A stretch of 8,795 nt of DNA from Bacteroidales bacterium (GCA_031279795.1 JAITHZ010000314.1:1-8795), one strand, 5' to 3'; numbered from the stretch's first letter, positions 1 to 6,577 are shown. The notes: generated by a model not told the origin, from the letters alone. Translations and numbers: made by a program.

Positions 1-1
1 T

Positions 2-328
2 TTTGCTTCGGGGCGCGGTTTGGACAACAACTGGGTAATCAGGAAATGCCAGCCACATGAACTGGCGCTGGCAGGCTATTTATACGAACCACTAAGCGGC
101 AGAAAGATGGAAGTGCTTACAACACAGCCAGGTATTCAGGTTTATTCTGGCAACTGGGTAGAAAAACGTCAAGGAAAAGGCGGAAAATGGTATGACGAAC
201 AACACGCTATTTGCCTTGAGACACAGGCATTTCCAAATTCGCCAAATGTAGCGCATTTTCCAAGTATCGTCTTGCGCCCCGGCGAAAAATACGACGAATG
301 GTGTATTTACAAGTTTTCGGTAGAATAA
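2..328 (+). CDS. galM: Aldose 1-epimerase (mutarotase), 3' end only
   Basis: C-terminal part of a galactose mutarotase, which interconverts the alpha and beta anomers of aldoses such as galactose and glucose. The reading frame is open from base 2, so the gene begins before the window. The TTG at 20 is an internal Leu codon (context GRGLDNNW), not a start. Visible family signatures are TTQPGIQVYSGNW, then ICLETQAFPNSPN, then FPSIVLRPGEKYDEWCIYKF near the end. From the known family, the Glu in the LETQ motif (codon 218-220) is the catalytic base. The catalytic His residues would lie upstream, outside the window. The C-terminus is complete and ends at TAA. It converges on the acyl-CoA dehydrogenase gene, with a shared palindromic terminator between them. 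Substrate preference and operon partners cannot be judged from this fragment. Confidence 0.93.
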   Translation, partial: FASGRGLDNNWVIRKCQPHELALAGYLYEPLSGRKMEVLTTQPGIQVYSGNWVEKRQGKGGKWYDEQHAICLETQAFPNSPNVAHFPSIVLRPGEKYDEWCIYKFSVE

Positions 329-336
329 ATCCGGTA

Positions 337-388
337 AAATAAAAAAAGAGAGCGAATTGAGATCTCAATTCGCTCTCTTTTTTTATTT
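337..388. terminator. Bidirectional intrinsic terminator
   Basis: A perfect 52-bp palindrome centred between 362 and 363, with 26-bp arms. The core arm is AGAGCGAATTGAGA, flanked by A7 on the left and T7 on the right. A U-run therefore follows the hairpin on either strand. It starts 8 bases after the galM stop and ends 24 bases from the acyl-CoA dehydrogenase stop, so it fits a terminator shared by two convergent genes. Confidence 0.9.
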
Positions 389-412
389 ATTAAATAATTT
401 TTACTAAATAAG

Positions 413-2149
413 TTAGGCTGTCATGGATTCCTCCGCTTGCCTCTCAGTGATGCGGTAATTTTTCAGTCCCTCAAGTGCGAAGGATTCGATGAAGCGTACA
501 TTCTTGTGAATTTCAGCTTCGGCATAGTTAATGTATACTTCGGCAGAACGGGAGAATGTCGGCGTGCGTGCTGTATCCTTCAGCAACAGATGTCCCATGA
601 TGAGGTGTCCGGCCATTTCCACCATTCGGCGTGCATGAAAATCAATGTATTCAGAGTTTTTCCTTTCGCTAACATTTGTAACAGTCTTTTCATACAACGC
701 AGTCAGTTCTGACAGTTTGTTGCGCAGAACAGTTAATTCTGGAGCAACCATTTCGTTTTCGTAATCACGGATAACCGACAGATAAAAACCTGTTGTAACA
801 TAGCGAATTGCGGCCACAACCTGCAGCTGCGTCGTACCTTCGTAGATAGACGTGATACGTGCGTCGCGGTAAATGCGTTCGCAGGCATAGTCTTTCATAA
901 AACCCGAACCGCCATGCACCTGTATGGCGTCGTATGCGTTCTGGTTACAAAATTCGCTTCCAAGTCCTTTAGCAAGAGGGGTAAAAGCATCGGCCAGCTT
1001 CTGGAATTTTTTTAATTCGGCGCGTTCGTCAGGTTCCAGTTTCTGTTCGCTGGAAATATGCATCAAAGCCTTGTAAATATCCACAAAGCGTGAGGTTTCG
1101 TAAAGAAGCGAACGCGAAGCATCCAATTTGGCCTTCATCAAAGAAATCATTTCGTAAACGGCTGGAAATTCGATAATTGCTTTTCCAAACTGGCGACGTT
1201 CTTTGGCGTATGCAAACGCTTCGCGGTAGGCAGCGTCCGAAATTCCAACCGACTGGGCAGCGATTCCCAAACGGGCGCCGTTCATCAATGCCATGACGTA
1301 TTTGATTAATCCCAGACGCCGTTCGCCGCATAGTTCGGCTTTGGCATTTTTGAAAACCAGTTCGCACGTAGGAGAACCTTTAATTCCCAATTTGTTTTCG
1401 ATGCGACGAACCGTTACACCGCCGCTGTTTCGGTCGTAAATAAACATCGACAGGCCGCGTCCGTCGCGCGTGCCTTCTTCCGATCGGGCAAGCACCAGCG
1501 CAATATGTCCGTCGCCATTTGTGATAAAACGCTTAACTCCATTCAGATACCAGCAATTGTCGGTTTCGCTGTAATTCGCTTTCAGCATAACAGCCTGGAG
1601 GTCAGACCCGGCATCGGGTTCGGTTAAATCCATTGCCATCGTTTCGCCTGCAGAAACGCGCGGTAAATATTTCGCTTTCTGTTCTTCGCTGGCAAATTCG
1701 TGGATGGTTTCGGCGCAGTCCTGCAGCCCCCAGACATTGGTAAACCCCGCATCAGCTCGGCTGACAATGTCGGCGGCCATAACGTAAGGAACTATCGGGA
1801 AATTCAGTCCGTTGTATTTGCGAGGTAACGTAATGCCCATCAGTCCGGCAGTCACCAGTGCGTCCAGATTCTTTTCCGTTCCCGATGCATATTTTACATG
1901 TCCGTCGATTACCTGCGGACCTTCATGGTCAATGTCTTCGGCATTGCCTGCAATAGTGTCGCCACAAATTTCTCCAATGATTTCCAGTACTTTATCGTAA
2001 CTGTCCATTGCGTCTTCGAAGTTTAGTGGAGCATAATCAAATGTGTCTTTTTCGGAATAATTCCGTTCTTTCAGTTCTACAATCCGTTTCATTAACGGAT
2101 GCGTGAGGTGATGTTTTAAATCAGTGTTATCTAAATAGAATTTTGCCAT
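413..2149 (-). CDS. Acyl-CoA dehydrogenase, long form with C-terminal extension
   Basis: FAD-dependent acyl-CoA dehydrogenase that should form the alpha,beta double bond in an acyl-CoA and exchange electrons with ETF. At 578 residues it is about 200 longer than short/medium-chain enzymes and close in length to the FadE/DmdC-like group. Visible signatures: flavin-region motif MDLTEPDAGSD (173-183), the RRQFGKAI loop (318-325), QVHGGSGF (410-417), and RDARITSIYEGTTQLQ, where Glu437 of YEGT aligns with the catalytic base of the short-chain and butyryl-CoA enzymes. About 85 N-terminal residues precede the usual fold, and residues 455-578 form an extra helical C-terminal region. The ATG at 2149 was chosen because the leader is A/T-rich and the FYLDN N-terminus is plausible. 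It lies 130 bases after the DUF3307 gene and in the same direction as etfBA. The exact substrate (butyryl-CoA, longer or modified acyl-CoA) cannot be read from sequence. Confidence 0.93.
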   Translation of the reverse strand: MAKFYLDNTDLKHHLTHPLMKRIVELKERNYSEKDTFDYAPLNFEDAMDSYDKVLEIIGEICGDTIAGNAEDIDHEGPQVIDGHVKYASGTEKNLDALVTAGLMGITLPRKYNGLNFPIVPYVMAADIVSRADAGFTNVWGLQDCAETIHEFASEEQKAKYLPRVSAGETMAMDLTEPDAGSDLQAVMLKANYSETDNCWYLNGVKRFITNGDGHIALVLARSEEGTRDGRGLSMFIYDRNSGGVTVRRIENKLGIKGSPTCELVFKNAKAELCGERRLGLIKYVMALMNGARLGIAAQSVGISDAAYREAFAYAKERRQFGKAIIEFPAVYEMISLMKAKLDASRSLLYETSRFVDIYKALMHISSEQKLEPDERAELKKFQKLADAFTPLAKGLGSEFCNQNAYDAIQVHGGSGFMKDYACERIYRDARITSIYEGTTQLQVVAAIRYVTTGFYLSVIRDYENEMVAPELTVLRNKLSELTALYEKTVTNVSERKNSEYIDFHARRMVEMAGHLIMGHLLLKDTARTPTFSRSAEVYINYAEAEIHKNVRFIESFALEGLKNYRITERQAEESMTA

Positions 2150-2203
2150 TGATGTTAATTTATATTTATTTTTGCGTTAAAAATTTATTGTATTCAATCC
2201 AAG

Positions 2204-2249
2204 TTTTGTGGAAAATATTCCTGTCTGAGTTATGCGGAAAGCCACAAAA
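2204..2249. repeat. Imperfect stem-loop in the DUF3307-dehydrogenase gap
   Basis: TTTTGTGG at 2204-2211 pairs with CCACAAAA at 2242-2249, and an inner TTCC/GGAA pair closes the loop after an internal bulge. It begins about 30 bases past the DUF3307 stop and lies upstream of the acyl-CoA dehydrogenase start. It could be a weak terminator or a leader structure. There is no clean T-run after it on the - strand. The rest of the 130-base gap is AT-rich. A degenerate -7-like TAAATTTT lies at 2187-2180 on the - strand, without a convincing -33 partner. Confidence 0.35.
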
Positions 2250-2279
2250 TAAAACTTAAAGGTAATCAGCATGATTTCA

Positions 2280-2993
2280 TCAAGTTAACATATTAAAACC
2301 AATCCCAAAAAAAATGGCAATACTGAAACTGAGCAGCGAGCCAATCAGTAAATATTCCGTTTTTGCCGTATCTACATCCCGAAAACGTAAAACAGATTTT
2401 GCGGCAATAATGAATCCTACTGTTGTAAACTGATTGAATGCTATCAAGATAAATGTCAACAACCGCTCCAGCGTTCCGATAATTCTACCAGCTTTTATCA
2501 ACGCATTCGTTCCCTGATTTATGGAAATTATGGCATTAAATTCCATTATTTTTTTGATAAAAATGTTGGAAGGTCTTGTGCAGGAAATAATAGCCAGGAT
2601 AAAGAAGCACAATTTTGTCGAACTGTCGAAGAGGAGTGTTTTTGTACACGAAAAAGAATTTACCCAACAAAAGAAAACGACCGCAACGGCAATAATTCCC
2701 AAATGCAGAATTTGGTCAATAAGAAAAAGGTATTTTTTTAACTGTTTCTTTTGAAAGGCGTAACTTTTTGCAACATCCAGCCCGAAATGTGCAACAGATA
2801 TAAGCAAAGCCATCCAGCAAAAAGAAACGGTGAGGGAAAATGCCCATGAACAAACGAAAACAACAATTGCGTGATACAGATGTTCTTTCGAAATAATCTT
2901 CCTCTCTTTGATATTGCACCAGCGTTGCGGCTGGAGATTGAAATCCGCCAGCAAATGTGCTGCATATTGTAAAAGAAGCAAATTGTATAACAT
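2280..2993 (-). CDS. DUF3307 family integral membrane protein
   Basis: Predicted polytopic inner-membrane protein of 237 residues, function unknown. Recognised as DUF3307 by the N-terminal HLLADFNLQ (13-21), the HFGLDVAK segment (69-76), LIDQILHLGI (91-100), and the C-terminal GRIIGTLERLL...IAAKSVLRF...EYLLIGSLLSF block (169-224). Hydrophobic segments lie at about 41-70, 96-112, 127-137, 177-198 and 215-235. The N-terminal half carries His/Asp residues at 13, 17, 38, 41, 69, 73, 93 and 97. By analogy with other membrane proteins of this pattern they could form a metal site, which is inference. The start ATG overlaps the satD stop in TAATG, implying translational coupling. Base composition is AT-rich: 16/60 G+C at 2521-2580 and 17/60 at 2701-2760. 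From general knowledge of Bacteroidota genomes, DUF3307 and SatD genes often occur side by side. Confidence 0.85.
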   Translation of the reverse strand: MLYNLLLLQYAAHLLADFNLQPQRWCNIKERKIISKEHLYHAIVVFVCSWAFSLTVSFCWMALLISVAHFGLDVAKSYAFQKKQLKKYLFLIDQILHLGIIAVAVVFFCWVNSFSCTKTLLFDSSTKLCFFILAIISCTRPSNIFIKKIMEFNAIISINQGTNALIKAGRIIGTLERLLTFILIAFNQFTTVGFIIAAKSVLRFRDVDTAKTEYLLIGSLLSFSIAIFFGIGFNMLT

Positions 2994-3667
2994 TATTTAA
3001 TTGTCTTTTCAAAACATTCCACTGCGTTTTCGACTGCATACCAGCCGGTTGCTGTTGAATGTTGATTAATAGTCGATTGGCTCTTCTTCAGAATTTGTGT
3101 AATTTCCTTTTCCGACTTGTTCAGCAATTTATAAAAAATAATCTCACTTTGAGCGCGTTTGTATTTTAACAACAACACATCCAACAAGTTAAAAACAGGT
3201 TCGAAAATCGTATTCCAATCGTTGTTTGCGCTGTTGAATGACAAGGTGCGTTTGATTTTTTTATCGGAAGCGCTCATCTCGTTGACGGCTCTTCCTGATA
3301 AATAAATTGCTGGTCCGTCGATAATTCCCTTTTTTCGGTTCCAAATTGAAAGTTCTCCAACGCCAACTGCAATCCTGATTCCCTGCTCCTTAAATTCGGT
3401 CAATTTTTGTCCATTTTTCTTGTCTGATTGAATAGTTAACGATTTTACAAAGGCTTTTATCAACAAAGCCGTCCTCAGCGCCAATTGCGGTTCTTCGAGT
3501 ACACACTCAATATAATCGCCTTTGAGAAGGCGCCCATAGAATGATGTTTCAAAATTTTCTCGCAACAGATTTAACAATTTGTTCAAATCTTTCTCAAGCT
3601 TCAACCGTTGCTTGGTATTCAACGATGTAGAAGAAACTATGTCTGCTGATATAGTTGCCTTATTCAT
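2993..3667 (-). CDS. SatD family protein: cyclase-like domain plus helix-turn-helix
   Basis: A 224-residue soluble protein assigned to the SatD family, named from the Streptococcus mutans sat operon; its biochemical role is not established. I see two parts. Residues 4-130 follow the class III nucleotidyl-cyclase order: ISADIVSST (6-14, Asp9), LLKGDYIECVL (47-57, Asp51), GIRIAVGVGEL (96-106) and DGPAIYLSGRAVNEM (117-131, Arg126). The two Asp sit where cyclases bind metal, but the usual Asn of VNxAxR is Tyr122, so activity is doubtful. Residues about 170-216 look like a LuxR/sigma-type helix-turn-helix (KSEKEITQILKKSQSTINQH), suggesting DNA binding. The gene starts 35 bases after an array of 18-bp palindromes and overlaps the next gene by one base (TAATG). 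Coding bias is AT-rich compared with etfA and etfB. The SatD assignment is from recalled family features; the cyclase comparison is my own reading by eye. Confidence 0.78.
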   Translation of the reverse strand: MNKATISADIVSSTSLNTKQRLKLEKDLNKLLNLLRENFETSFYGRLLKGDYIECVLEEPQLALRTALLIKAFVKSLTIQSDKKNGQKLTEFKEQGIRIAVGVGELSIWNRKKGIIDGPAIYLSGRAVNEMSASDKKIKRTLSFNSANNDWNTIFEPVFNLLDVLLLKYKRAQSEIIFYKLLNKSEKEITQILKKSQSTINQHSTATGWYAVENAVECFEKTIK

Positions 3668-3702
3668 GTTGTAAAATAGTTATTTTCATTGACTTATGAA
3701 AT

Positions 3703-3780
3703 ATATCGGTAAATTTACCGATATTTCGGTTTTATCGGTAAATTTACCGATATTTCAGTTTTATCGGTAAATTTACCGAT
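3703..3780. repeat. Array of three 18-bp palindromes with 29-bp period (candidate operators)
   Basis: The perfect palindrome ATCGGTAAATTTACCGAT occurs at 3705-3722, 3734-3751 and 3763-3780, an exact 29-bp period. The 11-bp spacers are ATTTCGGTTTT and ATTTCAGTTTT on the + strand, differing at one base. The array fills most of the 118-base gap between the etfA stop and the satD start. The repetition and dyad symmetry suit binding sites for a dimeric regulator, and the SatD helix-turn-helix encoded just downstream is an obvious candidate. Each palindrome contains TAAATTTA, close to a Bacteroidota -7 box. A weak promoter (TTTC, 19 bases, TATTTTAC) lies between the array and satD at 3701-3671 on the - strand. 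Hairpins at the 3' end of the etf message are the main alternative, since no T-run follows as a terminator would need. Confidence 0.85.
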
Positions 3781-3785
3781 AAAAA

Positions 3786-4805
3786 TCATTTGCTGTTCTT
3801 CTTGTAATACTTAATTAGCTTAGGTACAACAGTTTCCACATCACCTGTAATAACATAATCGGCAATTGCATTGATTGGAGCATTGCTGTCGTTATTGATT
3901 GCAATGATCATCGCGCTTTCTTGCATGCCTGCAATATGCTGAATTTGACCGGATATGCCACAAGCGATATACAATTTCGGGCGAACAGTCACTCCGGTTT
4001 GTCCAACCTGACGGTCGTGCTCGGCAAAACCGGCGTCAACGGCTGCGCGGGAAGCTCCTACTTCGGCTCCGATAACTGCTGCCAAGTCAAACAGTAACTG
4101 AAAGTTTTCCTTTGAGCCCATTCCGTATCCTCCGGAAACGATAATCGGTGCGTTTTTGATATTGCTTTTTGCCTTTTCAATCTGGCGTTCAATGATTTTG
4201 ACAATAAAATCGGTATCGGAAACATAGTTGGAGACATCCAGTTTGCGAACTTCGCCTTTGTAATCAGGTGAGATGATTTCTTTCTTCATCACGCCTTCGC
4301 GGACGGTGGCCATTTGCGGACGGCAATCGGGATTGATAATCGTGGCTACAATGTTTCCGCCAAATGCCGGACGTATTTGATACAGAAGATCTTTATAAGT
4401 TTTTCCCGCTTTTTTGTCTTCGTGGTCGCCAATTTCGAGCGATGTGCAATCGGCAGTCAAACCGCTGCCTAAGGCCGAAGAAACGCGCGGTCCTAAATCG
4501 CGTCCGATGCTGGTTGCGCCCATCAGGGCAATCTGTGGTTCTTCTTCCTTGAATAATTTGTTTAACAACGAAGTATGCGGTAAGGAGGTATAAGGAGCAA
4601 GTCGTTTATCGTCAGCCAGATACAATACATCTACTCCATACGGAAATACTTGTGCTGCAATCTTATCCAGCTGGTAACCGGCTACAACAGCTTCCAGTTT
4701 GCAATTCAGCCTGTTTGCCAGCGTCCGGCCTTTGGTGAGCAGTTCCAGACTTACGTCGGCCACAACGCCGTCTTCTAATTCACAATATACAAATAAGTTA
4801 TTCAT
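3786..4805 (-). CDS. etfA: Electron transfer flavoprotein, alpha subunit
   Basis: Large subunit of the cytoplasmic ETF heterodimer, which binds FAD and shuttles electrons to or from acyl-CoA dehydrogenases. The length of 339 residues is normal. Residues 1-200 form the Rossmann-like ETF domain (RPAFGGNIVATI, 145-156). The FAD domain shows the family signatures in order: SGGYGMGS (224-231), GASRAAVDAGF (250-260), RQVGQTG (265-271), RPKLYIACGISGQIQH (275-290) and IAINNDSNAPI (301-311). It starts 15 bases after the etfB stop, so the two are cotranscribed. Right after its stop the palindrome array begins and the satD-DUF3307 pair follows, before the acyl-CoA dehydrogenase that is its likely partner. 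Whether this ETF is of the bifurcating kind cannot be settled by eye. Confidence 0.96.
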   Translation of the reverse strand: MNNLFVYCELEDGVVADVSLELLTKGRTLANRLNCKLEAVVAGYQLDKIAAQVFPYGVDVLYLADDKRLAPYTSLPHTSLLNKLFKEEEPQIALMGATSIGRDLGPRVSSALGSGLTADCTSLEIGDHEDKKAGKTYKDLLYQIRPAFGGNIVATIINPDCRPQMATVREGVMKKEIISPDYKGEVRKLDVSNYVSDTDFIVKIIERQIEKAKSNIKNAPIIVSGGYGMGSKENFQLLFDLAAVIGAEVGASRAAVDAGFAEHDRQVGQTGVTVRPKLYIACGISGQIQHIAGMQESAMIIAINNDSNAPINAIADYVITGDVETVVPKLIKYYKKNSK

Positions 4806-4820
4806 ACGTTATTTTCTGTT

Positions 4821-5693
4821 TTATCCAATCGTGTGATTCGATATTAATTCTTTGATTAAATCTTCAATGTCGGCGTCGGAATCGGAAATGCTTTTGCTCT
4901 CTTTTACCTGAAAGACAACGTTTTCTATTGCTTTCACTTTTGTTGGCGAACCAGACAGGCCAACTTTTTGCACTTCGCAGTTTACGTCATTTACGCCCCA
5001 TTCGACCAAGTTGAGATATGGGCGTGAATCCAGCAAATCGGCATAAATTCCGGTTTCTCCTTTCCGTTCGGTTGGTGTTTTTGCGTATTTGTATTTTTGT
5101 ATCAGACGAGCATTGCGCGGGCGACATTCGGGCGCTGAACTGTTTACGGTAACAACCGTCGGCAAGTGGGTTTCCACAACTTCGATGCCACGTTCCAGAC
5201 GGCGTTTCACCTTAATTTTACCATCGTTGACATTCAGAATTTCTTCCGAATACGTGATTTGTGACCAGCTTAATTTTTCGGCAACCTGCGGACCTACCTG
5301 TGCAGTGTCGCCGTCAATAGCCTGACGTCCGCAAATGATGATGTCAACATCGCCAATTTTTCTGATGGCACATGCCAGCGCATAGGAAGTTGCCAGCGTA
5401 TCGGCGCCGGCAAAGGCTCGGTCTGTGAGCAGATATCCGCCGTCGGCGCCACGATACAAGCCTTCGCGGATAATTTCGGCAGCTCGCACGGGGCCCATTG
5501 TCAGGAGCGTAACAGTGGAACCCTGATGTGTGTTTTTCAATCTCAACGCCTGTTCCAGCGCGTTCAAATCTTCCGGATTGAAAATAGCCGACAATGCCGC
5601 TCTGTTCACTGTCCCGTCTTCTTTCATGGCATCTTTCCCCACATTGCGCGTGTCGGGTACTTGTTTTGCCAGTACAACAATTTTTAAACTCAT
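4821..5693 (-). CDS. etfB: Electron transfer flavoprotein, beta subunit
   Basis: Small subunit of ETF, 290 residues. Signatures: VVLAKQVPDT (6-15), NPEDLNALEQALRLK (39-53), and CGRQAIDGDTAQVGP (121-135), the nucleotide-binding loop, followed by PTVVTVNSSAPECRPRNARL in the second half. The form CGRQAIDGDTAQVGP resembles EtfB from anaerobes where ETF works with NADH and butyryl-CoA dehydrogenase, whereas the mitochondrial protein has a different sequence there. I infer, without proof, that the nucleotide could be a second FAD (bifurcating type) rather than AMP. It sits 22 bases after the scramblase-like gene and 15 before etfA, so all three are probably on one message. This stretch is GC-rich for the window (39/60 at 5401-5460). 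At 290 residues it is longer than the approximately 255 usual for mitochondrial and proteobacterial EtfB; the extra length is in the C-terminal part. Confidence 0.96.
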   Translation of the reverse strand: MSLKIVVLAKQVPDTRNVGKDAMKEDGTVNRAALSAIFNPEDLNALEQALRLKNTHQGSTVTLLTMGPVRAAEIIREGLYRGADGGYLLTDRAFAGADTLATSYALACAIRKIGDVDIIICGRQAIDGDTAQVGPQVAEKLSWSQITYSEEILNVNDGKIKVKRRLERGIEVVETHLPTVVTVNSSAPECRPRNARLIQKYKYAKTPTERKGETGIYADLLDSRPYLNLVEWGVNDVNCEVQKVGLSGSPTKVKAIENVVFQVKESKSISDSDADIEDLIKELISNHTIG

Positions 5694-5715
5694 TTTATGA
5701 TTATTTGTAATAGTT

Positions 5716-6315
5716 TTATTTCGATTCCTTTAGCACCATATCAATGGTAATGGCTGTAGAAACGATAACGATTTTATTCGTGTTTTCAGCGTATTCTGCG
5801 TTGATGGACACATTGTACTTGTCGGCGCTGGTAAAAGTTTCCTTCAATGCTCCTGCCCATTTCTTGCTGATGGAGCCAATTGGACTGCCGGATGCGTCGG
5901 TTATTTCGAAGTTCCAGCCTTTCCAGTCGCCTTTTATTTCGCCTAATTTACTTCCGGCGTCGTCGTTGATGTGAAAAGTCGGTTTCAGGAATGTCCACTT
6001 TTGTTTGATTTTACCGATAAGTTCCTTTTTGCTGCTGAGAACTTGAATTTCCGACATCCAGAATGTCCACCCTCTTTTGATGGAGGCCAGTACATTGCCC
6101 TCCATATCCGTAATTTCCAGCAGAAACGGCAGCATAGCCTTGTTCAGCAGCAGACGCAGCAGCTTAAAACCTATTGACAGACGCTGTTTGATGAACCCGA
6201 TTTGAGTTCCTTCCTGATTAAATACTTTGTATTCGGCCTCGAATTTCAACAGATTGACCTTCTGATCAATAAAATAGTCGTTTGTTTCAAAAAACAATGG
6301 AATTTGTGTTGTCAT
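5716..6315 (-). CDS. LURP-one-related / scramblase-like barrel protein
   Basis: A 199-residue protein with no signal peptide, which I place in the LURP-one-related/phospholipid scramblase superfamily (Tubby-like beta-barrel). The evidence is a recurring strand motif, G/A-x-I-K/S-x-x-W, at 77-83 (ASIKRGW), 101-107 (GKIKQKW), 125-131 (GEIKGDW) and 147-153 (GSISKKW), spaced 24, 24 and 22 residues apart. Each is followed by strands of the type FxINDDAGSKLGEI or FEITDASGSPIGSI. The C-terminus ends in one hydrophobic helix (about 180-196, KIVIVSTAITIDMVL), which in this fold is the helix buried in the barrel rather than a membrane anchor. The role in bacteria is unknown. It is the first gene of the unit running into etfB (22-base gap) and has a recognisable promoter. 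No catalytic residues can be named. Confidence 0.75.
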   Translation of the reverse strand: MTTQIPLFFETNDYFIDQKVNLLKFEAEYKVFNQEGTQIGFIKQRLSIGFKLLRLLLNKAMLPFLLEITDMEGNVLASIKRGWTFWMSEIQVLSSKKELIGKIKQKWTFLKPTFHINDDAGSKLGEIKGDWKGWNFEITDASGSPIGSISKKWAGALKETFTSADKYNVSINAEYAENTNKIVIVSTAITIDMVLKESK

Positions 6316-6360
6316 AATTTTACTGTATTAATTGTTTCGACAAAATTCAAGAATTGGCCG

Positions 6361-6395
6361 CAAATTTACAAGAAATTATGTTCATAAAAAGCAAA
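6361..6395 (-). promoter_or_regulatory. Candidate Bacteroidota promoter for the scramblase-like gene-etfBA unit
   Basis: On the - strand, TAAATTTG (6368-6361) matches the Bacteroidota -7 consensus TAnnTTTG, with TTTG (6395-6392) as a -33 element 23 bases upstream, slightly wider than the usual 19-21. Transcription would begin near 6355, giving a leader of about 40 bases before the ATG at 6315. The remainder of the 331-base gap between this gene and pirin is AT-rich. Apart from the pirin terminator at 6578-6611, I see nothing else in it. Confidence 0.55.
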
Positions 6396-6577
6396 TTGAA
6401 AAGAAAAAATTCTAAATCCTGAAAATAATCCGAAATGCAGTTGTACGTTTTTCGGTATATTTAACTTCAACATGGAATTGTTTTTTATTTAATTTTTTTG
6501 ATATATAGTCCATTCTTATCATTGATAAATTGTGTGTTTTTTTACATTTTATGGAAATGATTTTTTGCATAAAAACA

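Noticed and set aside
437..712. Open frame on the + strand opposite the acyl-CoA dehydrogenase
   Set aside because: It lies wholly within a well-supported gene on the other strand and has no recognisable family features.
1029..1367. Second open frame on the - strand inside the acyl-CoA dehydrogenase gene
   Set aside because: An out-of-frame shadow of a clear enzyme gene; its composition is unlike a real protein.
2716..3039. Alternative - strand frames over the satD-DUF3307 junction
   Set aside because: The TAATG overlap of two recognisable family proteins explains this region. The alternative frames have no family features.
3703..3780. The 29-bp period array as a small CRISPR
   Set aside because: The spacers are only 11 bp and nearly identical to each other, the repeat is a complete palindrome, and there are no cas genes nearby.
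3703..3785. Palindrome array as the intrinsic terminator of etfA
   Set aside because: The stems are AT-rich and not followed by a T-run on the - strand. Three exact copies fit binding sites better, although RNA hairpins remain possible.
6010..6020. TTTACCGATAA, matching half of the palindrome, inside the scramblase-like gene
   Set aside because: A single half-site within coding sequence that encodes part of a repeated protein motif; likely chance.
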